A stretch of DNA of 64,000 nucleotides from the NCBI RefSeq assembly GCF_005280735.1, contig NZ_CP040077.1:3286001-3350000 (forward strand), in the 5' to 3' direction. The DNA comes from Trinickia violacea (lineage in GTDB: Bacteria > Pseudomonadota > Gammaproteobacteria > Burkholderiales > Burkholderiaceae). Every line of letters begins with the position of its first letter. Position 1 is the stretch's first letter. A model generated the notes under the pieces. The model ran no database searches and was not told where the DNA came from. It worked only from the letters and a program-made list of their open reading frames with translations. Of this stretch, positions 44,004 through 51,871 are shown one piece after another. The translations under genes and the position numbers were made by a program.

Positions 44004-45173
44004 TCATTCGCGCATCAGCTCGCGGCCGATGATGATTTGCTGGATCTGTGTCGTGCCCTCGTACAGGCGCAACAACCGCACATCACGATAGAAACGCTCG
44101 ACCTTGGATTCACTCATATAGCCCGCGCCGCCATGCACCTGTACGCCGCGGTCCGCAACGCGGCCCACCATCTCCGTGCAGAACATCTTGGCGCACGACG
44201 CGCGCATGCTCACATCCGGGTCGGGCCGGTCAACGGGTTTCGCGTCGTAGCGCCGCGCACAGTCCTGAACCATCGACCAGCCCGCATAGAGCTCCGCCTG
44301 GCTGTCGGCGAGCATCGCCTGCACCAGCTGGAAATCGCCAATGCGCTGTCCGAACTGTTTGCGCTCGCGCGCGTAGGCGACTGACTCGTTCAGCACCCGC
44401 TGCGCCACGCCGCACGCAAGCGCCGACACATGAAGGCGCCCACGGTCGAGCACTTTCATCGCCGTCTTGAAGCCTTTGCCTGGCACGCCGCCGATGAGGT
44501 TGGCGGCGGGAACACGCACGTTATCCAAAACGACATCGCACGTTTTCGTGCCGCGCTGGCCCATCTTCTTGTCCGGCTTGCCGAGGCTGACACCGGGCAG
44601 ATCGGCCGGCACGACAAACGCCGACACGCCGTTAGCACCCGGACCGTCGGTGCGTGCCATCAAAGTGAAGGCACCGGCGCGCGGCGCGTTGGTGATGAAT
44701 CGCTTCGTACCGTTGACGACGTAGAAATCGCCGCTGCTGTCCGTGACGCGTTCGCCGCGCGTCCTGATCGCCGCGGCATCCGAACCGGCGTCAGGCTCGG
44801 TCAGAGCAAACGACATGATCAGCTCTCCGCTCGCCACGCGCGGCAGAAACGCCTGCTTTTGCGCTTCGGTGCCGTCCATCAGGATGCCCTGCGAGCCGAT
44901 GCCGACGTTGGTGCCGAACACCGAGCGAAAGGCCAGCGCGGTCTGCCCCAGTTCGTAGGCCACCGCGCACTCCTGAGCCATCGACAAGCCGATGCCGCCG
45001 TACTCCTCCGGAATTGAAAGGCCGAACAGGCCCATCGTCTTCATGTCCTCGACGATGTCGGCCGGCACATCGTCGAGTTCTTCGACCGTGTCCTCGGCGG
45101 GGACCAGCCGTTCTCCGATGAAACGGCGCACGGAGACGAGCAAAAGCTCAAAAGATTCGCTATCGAGGGCCAT
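44004..45173 (-). CDS. Acyl-CoA dehydrogenase (medium/short-chain type)
   Basis: About 389 residues from ATG 45173 with GGAGA 6 bases upstream. SFALTEPDAGSDAAAIRTRG and VNGTKRFITNAPRAGAF are the FAD motifs; the catalytic glutamate is present in LLRLYEGTTQIQQIIIG. It lies 38 bases downstream of aliA, between it and etfBA. It might act on pimeloyl-CoA or on a ring-bearing CoA ester of the CHC pathway. It is the only ACAD in the window with the canonical YEGT. Confidence 0.9.
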   Translation of the reverse strand: MALDSESFELLLVSVRRFIGERLVPAEDTVEELDDVPADIVEDMKTMGLFGLSIPEEYGGIGLSMAQECAVAYELGQTALAFRSVFGTNVGIGSQGILMDGTEAQKQAFLPRVASGELIMSFALTEPDAGSDAAAIRTRGERVTDSSGDFYVVNGTKRFITNAPRAGAFTLMARTDGPGANGVSAFVVPADLPGVSLGKPDKKMGQRGTKTCDVVLDNVRVPAANLIGGVPGKGFKTAMKVLDRGRLHVSALACGVAQRVLNESVAYARERKQFGQRIGDFQLVQAMLADSQAELYAGWSMVQDCARRYDAKPVDRPDPDVSMRASCAKMFCTEMVGRVADRGVQVHGGAGYMSESKVERFYRDVRLLRLYEGTTQIQQIIIGRELMRE

Positions 45174-45211
45174 GGGTGTTCTCCAATGTGTTGCAGTGTT
45201 CGACTTCGGTT

Positions 45212-46870
45212 TCAAGCCTCGCGGCCGCGCATCGCATCGCGCAGCTTGAATTTCTGCACCTTTCCGGACGGTGTGGTCGGCAGCGCATCGAGTAGCAGCA
45301 GCCGTTCCGGCATGTATTGCGGGGCAACCTTCTGCGACTTCAGAAACTCGACGAGTGCAGGCAAATCGATATGCTCGCCACGTCGCTCGACGATTACGGC
45401 ACAGGCCCGTTCGCCGAGGCGCTCGTCCGGATAGGCCACGATGGCCACCTCCGATATGGCCGGGTGGCGATATAGCAGCGCCTCGATCTCGACCACTGGG
45501 ATGTTCTCCCCGCCGCGAATGATCACGTCCTTGCTGCGGCCAGCAATGCGGATATAGCCGCGCTCGTCGACGTATGCGAGATCGCCGCTATCGAACCAGC
45601 CGTCGGCGTCGGTTCCGTTCAGATGTGCGCGCTTCAGATACCCGCCGAAGCTGGAGCACGAGCGCACTAGCAGCCGGCCCGTCGTGTGAGCGGGCAACGG
45701 CAGGTCGGCATCGTCGACCACCTTCACTTCAACCCCTGGCAGCGGACAGCCGTCGGTCGAAAACGAGCGCTCGTCGTCATCGTCGAGATTCGTCAGCGTG
45801 ACGGCGCCCATTTCCGTCATGCCCCACGCCGACACGATTTTCGCTCCGATCGCCTTTCGCGCCTGCTCGACGAGCGGACCGGGAATCGGTGCACCAGCAC
45901 ACAGGAAGGTGCGCAGCGTGGACACGGCAAGTCCGGTTTCCGTCACCGTGTTGGCGAGATCGGTCAGGAACGCGGTCGACGCCATCGTGAAGGTCGCGCC
46001 CTCATCGACAATCAGCTCGATTGCGGCTTTCGCCTGCCATATGTCCTGCAGCACTGCACTGGCGCGCAGCACGATGGGCATCATGAGGCCGTACATGAAG
46101 CCGGTCTGATGAGCCATCGGAGATGCCATCAGTACGATGTCGTGTCCGCCCAGGCGCATGGCCTCTGCGTAAGAGAGAATGTTGGACATCAGCGTATTGG
46201 CCGTGTGCATCACGCCCTTCGGCTCACCGGTCGTTCCCGAGGTATAGAGCAGTTGCGTGACGTCGTCGGGGCCGGGGCGGTTGCGGGTCAGGATCGCGTG
46301 CGCATCCGGTTCCTGCTCCCAGCTTGGACCGGACAGCAGTGCCTCGAAACTGTTGGCGCCGGGCTGCCCGTCTGATCGGCCGCCGACCACCACGATGTGC
46401 TCGAGCTCCGGCAGACCGGCCTTCAGGCCGTTCGCCATCTGCTCGAAGTCGAAGCCGCGAAACCGCTTCGGCACGATCATGACCTTGCTGCCGCCGTGCT
46501 TGAGCATGAACGACAGTTCGCGCTCGCGGAAGATGGGCATCAGCGGGTTCAGCACCGCACCGATCCGCGAGCAAGCCAGATAGGTGAGCGTGAGCTGCCA
46601 CGAGTTCGGCAGCTGCAGCGACACGACGTCATTGCGTCCCACACCAAGGCGCGCGAGCCCCACTGCAATCCGGTCAGCCATCCGCGCCATCTCGCGGTAG
46701 GTGAAACGCGTTGTCGTTCCGTCCTCGACCTGTATCGACGTGAGCGCCGTCTTGTCCGGGCACTCAGCCACACACGCGTCGAGTTCGTCGTTGATGGTCC
46801 GCCCGGGCCACCATCCATTCGCAACGCTCGCCGCGCGCCGCGGCTCGATCAGAACGGCGTCGAACTCCAT
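45212..46870 (-). CDS. aliA: Cyclohexanecarboxylate-CoA ligase
   Basis: A 552-residue AMP-forming ligase with the adenylation motif YTSGTTGEPKGVMHTANT, then AWGMTEMGAVTL, DADGWFDSGDLAYVDERGYIRIAGRSKD and a C-terminal TPSGKVQKFKLRD. The N-terminus GRTINDELDACVAECPDKTAL and FRERELSFMLKHGGSKVMIVPKRFRGFDF match my memory of AliA. It would activate cyclohexanecarboxylate to its CoA ester. It is adjacent to aliB and to badI and badH, which supports the assignment. Start ATG 46870 has GGAG upstream. Confidence 0.9.
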   Translation of the reverse strand: MEFDAVLIEPRRAASVANGWWPGRTINDELDACVAECPDKTALTSIQVEDGTTTRFTYREMARMADRIAVGLARLGVGRNDVVSLQLPNSWQLTLTYLACSRIGAVLNPLMPIFRERELSFMLKHGGSKVMIVPKRFRGFDFEQMANGLKAGLPELEHIVVVGGRSDGQPGANSFEALLSGPSWEQEPDAHAILTRNRPGPDDVTQLLYTSGTTGEPKGVMHTANTLMSNILSYAEAMRLGGHDIVLMASPMAHQTGFMYGLMMPIVLRASAVLQDIWQAKAAIELIVDEGATFTMASTAFLTDLANTVTETGLAVSTLRTFLCAGAPIPGPLVEQARKAIGAKIVSAWGMTEMGAVTLTNLDDDDERSFSTDGCPLPGVEVKVVDDADLPLPAHTTGRLLVRSCSSFGGYLKRAHLNGTDADGWFDSGDLAYVDERGYIRIAGRSKDVIIRGGENIPVVEIEALLYRHPAISEVAIVAYPDERLGERACAVIVERRGEHIDLPALVEFLKSQKVAPQYMPERLLLLDALPTTPSGKVQKFKLRDAMRGREA

Positions 46871-46918
46871 GTCGTGTCTCCGGTGTTGTCGTTTGTTTCC
46901 GGGTTGGATGCGCCAGGC

Positions 46919-48070
46919 TCACGCCGGCACCGCATCGCGTCCGGCTTGCGTGCGGGCAATGATGGTCTTCATGATCTGGGCTGTGCCGTCGCCGATCTGG
47001 AAGCCGAGCACGTCGCGCAGACGCTGTTCCATCGGGCCGCGGTCGTAACCGCCGTGTCCAAACGAGAGCAGACACTGGTGCACCACGTCGTAGGCGAGCT
47101 TGGGCCCCCACCACTTGCACATCGCAGCCTCGGTCGTGTGCGGCAAACCGCGATCCTTCAACCACAAGGTCTGCAGGCACATCAGGCGTGCCGCTTCGAC
47201 CTGGGTTTCGTACTCGGCCAGCGGATGCGACACACCCTGGAACGCCGCCAGCGGCTTGCCGAACGCCTCGCGCTGCGCGACGTAGCCCCAAGTCTCTTCC
47301 AGGCTGACCTTCGCCACAGCCAGCACCTGCAGGCCGATCAGCGCCCTGGAGAAGTCGAAACCCTGCATCACTTGGACGAAGCCTTTTCCTTCTTCACCCA
47401 GCCGGTGGCTGACCGGCACGCGCACATTCTCGAAAAAGATCGAGCCGCGACCGATGGCGCGCTGGCCGTGGCAATCGAACCGATTGCGGGTAATGCCCGG
47501 CAGGTCCATCGGCACCAGCACCGCCGAGACGCCGCGCGCACCTTCATCTACCGTGCCGGTACGGGCAAAGACGACGGCTGCGTCTGCCTGATCGGCGGCG
47601 GAAATCGACGTTTTTTCGCCGTTCAGGACGTAGTGGTCACCTACACGCTCCATCTTCAGGCGCAGGTTCGCCGCGTCCGATCCACCGCGCGGCTCGGTCA
47701 GCGCGATGGCAAGCAATGCCTCACCGCGGGTCAGGCGTTCGAGCCAAGGTTTGGCGATCTCAGGAGCAGAGTGCTGGGCGAGGATCTGTCCGTTTAGCGA
47801 CGCAAGCAGATTGATATAGGACAAGCTCAGGTCGGCGCGCGCGATCTCCTCATGAATCACGCCCGCGGCTAGGCAGCCCAGGCCCTGGCCGCCATATTGC
47901 TCGGGCAGCTCGGGCGCAATGAAGCCCATTTCGCCCATCTCCCGCATCAACTCGCGATCGAGCACGCGCGTCCTGTCGCGCTCCTGGAAACCGGGCGCGA
48001 CGCGTCCCTGCGCAAAGCGCCGAGCATGTTCGCCCAACACAGCAAGGTCTTCGTCAAGATAGGGATTCAT
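46919..48070 (-). CDS. aliB: Cyclohexanecarboxyl-CoA dehydrogenase
   Basis: A 383-residue ACAD. TEPRGGSDAANL and NGEKTSISAADQADAAVVFARTG are signatures I associate with AliB. The catalytic-base position carries Asp, FQIGDGTAQIMKTIIAR, instead of the Glu of most ACADs; an Asp base has been described for alicyclic-acid dehydrogenases. It converts cyclohexanecarboxyl-CoA to cyclohex-1-ene-1-carboxyl-CoA, with electrons to ETF. The gene lies between aliA and badI, the order expected for a CHC cluster. Confidence 0.9.
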   Translation of the reverse strand: MNPYLDEDLAVLGEHARRFAQGRVAPGFQERDRTRVLDRELMREMGEMGFIAPELPEQYGGQGLGCLAAGVIHEEIARADLSLSYINLLASLNGQILAQHSAPEIAKPWLERLTRGEALLAIALTEPRGGSDAANLRLKMERVGDHYVLNGEKTSISAADQADAAVVFARTGTVDEGARGVSAVLVPMDLPGITRNRFDCHGQRAIGRGSIFFENVRVPVSHRLGEEGKGFVQVMQGFDFSRALIGLQVLAVAKVSLEETWGYVAQREAFGKPLAAFQGVSHPLAEYETQVEAARLMCLQTLWLKDRGLPHTTEAAMCKWWGPKLAYDVVHQCLLSFGHGGYDRGPMEQRLRDVLGFQIGDGTAQIMKTIIARTQAGRDAVPA

Positions 48071-48136
48071 GAAATCTCCTGGATAGGGTGAGCCCGGGCG
48101 CGCGCATTACGATGCTTGTGCTTCGGGACAGCCGCG

Positions 48137-48919
48137 TTACTTCGCGTACTTGCGGAATTCAGGCTTGCGCCTTTCCTGGAACGCCTTGACGCCTTCGCGC
48201 GACTCCTCGGTGTCGTAGTAGAGCTTCAGCGCATACATCCCCATGCCTGCGATGCCGGCCTGGTGCGCGGTGTCCATGTTGAACGAGCGTTTGGCGATCG
48301 CAATCGCGGTCGGGCTTTTCTCCATGATCTCGTCACACCACTTCTGCACTTCGGCGTCGAGCTGATCGTGGTGCACGACTGCGTTGACGAGGCCCATCGC
48401 GAGCGCCTCGGCTGCGGAGTAACGGCGGCATAGGTACCAGATCTCGCGCGCCTTCTTCTCGCCAACTACGCGTGCGAGGAATGCCGTACCGTAGCCCGGA
48501 TCGACAGAGCCGACCTTCGGCCCTGCTTGCGCAAAAACGGCCTTCTCCGATGCGATCGTGAAATCGCAGATCGTGCACAGCACGTTTCCGCCACCGACCG
48601 CGAAACCCTGCACCCGCGCAATCACCGGCTTGGGGACGTCGCGAATTGCGTTGTGCAGCTCTTCCATCGGCAAGCCGATGGTGCCGCGACCGTCGTATTG
48701 GCCTTCATGCGCCGACTGGTCGCCGCCCGTGCAAAAGGCCCGGTCGCCGGCGCCCGCGAGCACGATGACGCCGACCTCCCGTGAATAGCCGGCCTTGTTG
48801 ATCGCGTGGATCAGCTCGTCGCAGGTTCGCCCTCGAAAAGCGTTCATCTTGTCGGGGCGGTTGATGGTGATCCACGCAGCGCCGTTGCGGACTTCGTAGA
48901 GAATGTCTTCGTAGTTCAT
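48137..48919 (-). CDS. badI: 2-ketocyclohexanecarboxyl-CoA hydrolase
   Basis: A 260-residue crotonase that matches the known Rhodopseudomonas palustris BadI closely in memory: NRPDKMNAFRGRTCDELIHA, GAGDRAFCTGGDQSAHEGQYDGRGT, GSVDPGYGTAFLARVVGEKKAREIWY, and the C-terminus SFNMDTAHQAGIAGMGMYALKLYYDTEESREGVK. BadI opens the ring of 2-ketocyclohexane-1-carboxyl-CoA to pimeloyl-CoA. The gene follows badH by 26 bases. Confidence 0.95.
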   Translation of the reverse strand: MNYEDILYEVRNGAAWITINRPDKMNAFRGRTCDELIHAINKAGYSREVGVIVLAGAGDRAFCTGGDQSAHEGQYDGRGTIGLPMEELHNAIRDVPKPVIARVQGFAVGGGNVLCTICDFTIASEKAVFAQAGPKVGSVDPGYGTAFLARVVGEKKAREIWYLCRRYSAAEALAMGLVNAVVHHDQLDAEVQKWCDEIMEKSPTAIAIAKRSFNMDTAHQAGIAGMGMYALKLYYDTEESREGVKAFQERRKPEFRKYAK

Positions 48920-48945
48920 GATGAATTCCTTGCAAAGAGGGGGAT

Positions 48946-49725
48946 TCAGCCAGCCATCGTCAGGCCGCCGGACACGCTCAGCACCTGACCCGTGATGAAG
49001 CCGGCGTCGTCGCTGGCGAAGAAGACGATCGCGCCCGGCAAGTCGTCGGGCTGGCCGATACGGCCGAGCGGGATCGAACGCTGGAACGCTTCAAGCAACT
49101 TCTCGGGGTTGCCCGCGCCCTCCTTGTATTCCGCGAAGAGGGCTGTGTCGGTCGGCCCGGGGCACACGACATTGACCGTGATGCCGTGACGGGCGTGCTC
49201 GCGAGCGATCGTTTTCGAAAACGACACGAGACCGCCCTTGCACGCTGCGTAGACCGCCTCGCCGGACGAGCCCACGCGTGCCGCGTCGGACGCGATGTTG
49301 ACGATCCGCCCCGCCCTGCGCTGCACCATGCCCGGCAGCACCGCGTGGTGCATGTGCAGAGCCCCGGTCAGATTGATCGCGATCAGCCGGTCCCACTGTG
49401 CCGGCTCGGTTTTCGTGAACGGCTTGAAGACGTCCCAGCCGGCGTTGTTGACCAGCACGCCGACCGGACCAAGCCGGGACTCGGTCGCCGCCACGGCCGC
49501 GTCCACATCGGCGCGGTTCGTGATATCGCAGCGGATCGCCTCGGCGCGGCCGCCTGCCGCACGAATCTCACCGGCCACTCTCTCCGCTGCCTCGAGCGAA
49601 AGGTCCAGCACGGCCACCCGTGCGCCTTCCGTTGCGAAACGGCGGCACGTCGCTCCGCCGATGCCGCCACCACCACCGGTCACGATGACCGTCTTGCCTT
49701 CGAGTCGTTGCACAGTCGTCTCCAT
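48946..49725 (-). CDS. badH: 2-hydroxycyclohexanecarboxyl-CoA dehydrogenase
   Basis: A 259-residue SDR whose sequence matches BadH: IVTGGGGGIGGATCRRFA, NNAGWDVFKPFTKTEP, NLTGALHMHHAVLPGMV, IASDAARVGSSGEAVYAACKGG, and the C-terminus DDAGFITGQVLSVSGGLTMAG. It oxidises 2-hydroxycyclohexane-1-carboxyl-CoA to the 2-keto form with NAD+. It is the first gene of the minus-strand CHC operon and is divergent from badR, with the palindromic operator between. Confidence 0.95.
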   Translation of the reverse strand: METTVQRLEGKTVIVTGGGGGIGGATCRRFATEGARVAVLDLSLEAAERVAGEIRAAGGRAEAIRCDITNRADVDAAVAATESRLGPVGVLVNNAGWDVFKPFTKTEPAQWDRLIAINLTGALHMHHAVLPGMVQRRAGRIVNIASDAARVGSSGEAVYAACKGGLVSFSKTIAREHARHGITVNVVCPGPTDTALFAEYKEGAGNPEKLLEAFQRSIPLGRIGQPDDLPGAIVFFASDDAGFITGQVLSVSGGLTMAG

Positions 49726-49775
49726 CAGTTGCCAGGGGTACCATTGGCCCTTCGAGCGAATGGTTCGTGTCGCAC

Positions 49776-49801
49776 ATATATGTCAATATATTGACGTATA
49801 T
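49776..49801. promoter_or_regulatory. 26-base palindrome, candidate BadR operator
   Basis: A near-perfect inverted repeat with the perfect core GTCAATATATTGAC at 49782-49795; the arms extend outwards to 49776 and 49801, where 6 further pairs agree with one mismatch. It lies midway between the divergent badH (start 49725) and badR (start 49851). MarR-family repressors bind such palindromes at divergent promoters, so it is the natural operator for the adjacent BadR. Functional proof is lacking. Confidence 0.8.
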
Positions 49802-49850
49802 TAGTTTCACGGAACACAGAAGACAAGAACCGCCGCACTAGGAGAATCCC

Positions 49851-50369
49851 TTGGTAAATTCGCAGCAAAATACAAATCCCATCAAGACCGAGCTGGCTAA
49901 CAGATTGTTCTTTCGCCTCTATCAATGTGCAAATATGTTGCATAAAACAGGAACCCGAGCGGTCGCAGACGAGGGGCTGACGACGCAGCAGTGGGCCGTC
50001 CTCGGCGCGCTGTCGCGGGAGGAGGTTTCAGGCGGAATGAGCGTGGGGGATCTGGCCCGCTACCTGATGGTGAGCCGGCAGAACCTTTCTGGGCTGATCA
50101 GCCGGATGGAGCGTGATGGACATCTGTCCGGTGCGGCGGACGGCCGGGATCGCCGTTCCCGGCTGATTACGATGACCGAGTCAGGCCGCAGACTTTGGGC
50201 TCAGCAAGCGACACCGAAGATCCATGAATACTACGAGCAGGTACTGGAAGACTTTTCCGTCGACGATGTCACTCATACGCTGCACTATCTGCTCAAGCTG
50301 CTCGACAGCATGAAGCGGCTGGACGACGCAGCCCAGGCTACAGGGGCAGGTGACGGCGAAGAAGCGTGA
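49851..50369 (+). CDS. badR: MarR-family regulator, BadR-like
   Basis: A 172-residue winged-helix protein starting at TTG 49851; AGGAGA at 49840-49845 is 5 bases upstream. ELANRLFFRLYQCANMLHKTGTRAV and LTTQQWAVLGALSREE are typical of BadR-type regulators; the recognition helix is near YLMVSRQNLSGLISRMERDG. BadR in R. palustris represses cyclohexanecarboxylate genes and is released by an alicyclic CoA ester. Here it is divergent from the CHC operon, which supports the assignment. Confidence 0.88.
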   Translation: MVNSQQNTNPIKTELANRLFFRLYQCANMLHKTGTRAVADEGLTTQQWAVLGALSREEVSGGMSVGDLARYLMVSRQNLSGLISRMERDGHLSGAADGRDRRSRLITMTESGRRLWAQQATPKIHEYYEQVLEDFSVDDVTHTLHYLLKLLDSMKRLDDAAQATGAGDGEEA

Positions 50370-50484
50370 TGCCACTGCGCGCGATCGTCCTCCGCGACTC
50401 AGCGGCGATGCCCCCGTCTGCGGCTCGCTGCATTGCGCGTGTGAACCGTCGCCGAGGCGAGACGGCCTGAGGGGCCGGTCCGCC

Positions 50485-51267
50485 TCAGCCCTTGGGTTGA
50501 AACGCAATCAGAAAGCTCGTCGGTGTAGTGCCGTCTAGATCCGCCGGCATCGGGTCGGTTTTTTCCACGGCGTTGAGCGCCGCGCTGTCCCATTGCGGAT
50601 TGCCGCTCGAACGTCGGAGCGTGACGCTCAGCAACGCACCGGTGGGAGCACACGTGACGGCGATAACCGCAGACCGATCGCCCCGGATAGCGAACGGCGC
50701 GAGGACATTGGCGCGCACGCGCTTGGCCACCTTATCCGCATAGCCGGGCGATACTGAGCCGACGTTTTCCGTCCGCGGCAGGCCGCCCTCCAACGTTGGG
50801 CTGCCTGCAATGGATTGCAAGAACGCCAGCCGCGTTGCGCGCTCCCGATCAATCGGCCCGTCCGGCGGCGGTGCGCTGCGTCTCACCACGGCGAGGTGCG
50901 TGCGGTGCGTCGCGGCGAAGCGCGCGGCGAGCGCGGCCTCGACGCGCGCGTGCCGTTGCGTCAAGCGGTTGCCGTGCTGCGGCGCAACGCTCGTCGGTTC
51001 GTTGCTGGCTGCGAGCCGAGAAGTTTGGGTCGGGACGTGTGACATCGGCGGTTGAGACGCGATGCGCGGGAGCGGCGAGGCAATCGGCAATGACGCCAGC
51101 CGACCGGTCACCACCGTATTCGAAGCCGCGGCCGGGCCTTGCGGTCCGTGCGCGCCGGAGATCACGAGCGTTGCCAGCGCCGCGTGGAGTGCCAGCGCCA
51201 GTCCAAAAGCGCACCAGACGCCGCGCTCGCGTGGCGGCCTGAGCCGCAAACCCGATTTCGTGCCCAT
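50485..51267 (-). CDS. TonB/TolA-like cell-envelope protein
   Basis: About 260 residues from ATG 51267. One transmembrane segment lies near residues 17-40 (VWCAFGLALALHAALATLVISG). A long Pro/Ala/Ser-rich linker follows. The C-terminal ~70 residues (YADKVAKRVRANVLAPFAIRGDRS and SGNPQWDSAALNAVEKTDPMPADLDG) fit the TonB/TolA C-terminal fold. It may couple inner-membrane energy to an outer-membrane transporter. There is no ExbB/ExbD here. It runs towards badR, which ends at 50369. Confidence 0.8.
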   Translation of the reverse strand: MGTKSGLRLRPPRERGVWCAFGLALALHAALATLVISGAHGPQGPAAASNTVVTGRLASLPIASPLPRIASQPPMSHVPTQTSRLAASNEPTSVAPQHGNRLTQRHARVEAALAARFAATHRTHLAVVRRSAPPPDGPIDRERATRLAFLQSIAGSPTLEGGLPRTENVGSVSPGYADKVAKRVRANVLAPFAIRGDRSAVIAVTCAPTGALLSVTLRRSSGNPQWDSAALNAVEKTDPMPADLDGTTPTSFLIAFQPKG

Positions 51268-51386
51268 TGCGAATTGACGCCGACCCGAGCAAACCGGCGT
51301 CCCGTTGGCTACTGATACCAGTTTAGACCTGTTCGCATGGCGAATCATCGTCCGGCGCCGCGGCGATGCGGCCGCTCCGGCCGTAC

Positions 51387-51500
51387 TTATTCGGCGAAAA
51401 GGTCCGGACCAAACACCTCGTAGTGAATGCGGGCTTCATGGATGCCGAGTTCTTTTAGCGTGTCGTGCCGCATGCGCATAAAGGGGATCGGACCGCAGAT
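51387..51500 (-). pseudogene. hmp: Flavohaemoprotein (hmp) 3' fragment
   Basis: On the minus strand, 37 codons plus a stop encode CGPIPFMRMRHDTLKELG and then EARIHYEVFGPDLFAE, the extreme C-terminus of bacterial flavohaemoglobin / nitric oxide dioxygenase. Everything before the ICGP position is missing, and the frame upstream (beyond 51500) is unrelated. This is a truncated relic ending at a sharp junction with another truncated gene. Confidence 0.85.
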
Positions 51501-51503
51501 AGC

Positions 51504-51810
51504 GTTACCTTCACTCCGCTGCGCTGGTGGCGCTCGCCGCACACCGGTGCGCGTTACCCGGTAGCGATGCGCGTCGACGCAGCGGGCGCGTATCTGACGC
51601 TCGTGCCTTTGATGGACGATCAGGAGTTCGACAGCCGCGCGAGCACCGGCGCCGTGTACTGGGAGGGTGCCGTGACGGCCCTGCGGCCAGCAACGGACGC
51701 ACATGCGGCGAGCGCGCTCGCTGAGCCCGGGTCGAGCGGCGCAGCAAGTGCGGCACAGAAGCTGGGACGCGGCTATCTCGAACTGACCGAATATTTTCAG
51801 CGGCTGGATC
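51504..51810 (+). pseudogene. AttH/CrtC-like (lipocalin-fold) hydrolase 3' fragment
   Basis: In the plus strand ~100 residues encode TPLRWWRSPHTGARYPVAMRV, LTLVPLMDDQEFDSRA, GAVYWEGAV and GRGYLELTEYF, the C-terminal part of AttH / carotenoid-1,2-hydratase-like proteins. The N-terminal two-thirds is missing; the frame before ~51504 belongs to the hmp relic on the other strand. No convincing stop appears at the usual place, so the 3' end is also altered. It is a remnant, not a working gene. Confidence 0.75.
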
Positions 51811-51871
51811 TTTACTGGTCGCGACCTCGGACAAACGGATGGGCGGTTCGTCCTATCGCTGTTCGACGTCC

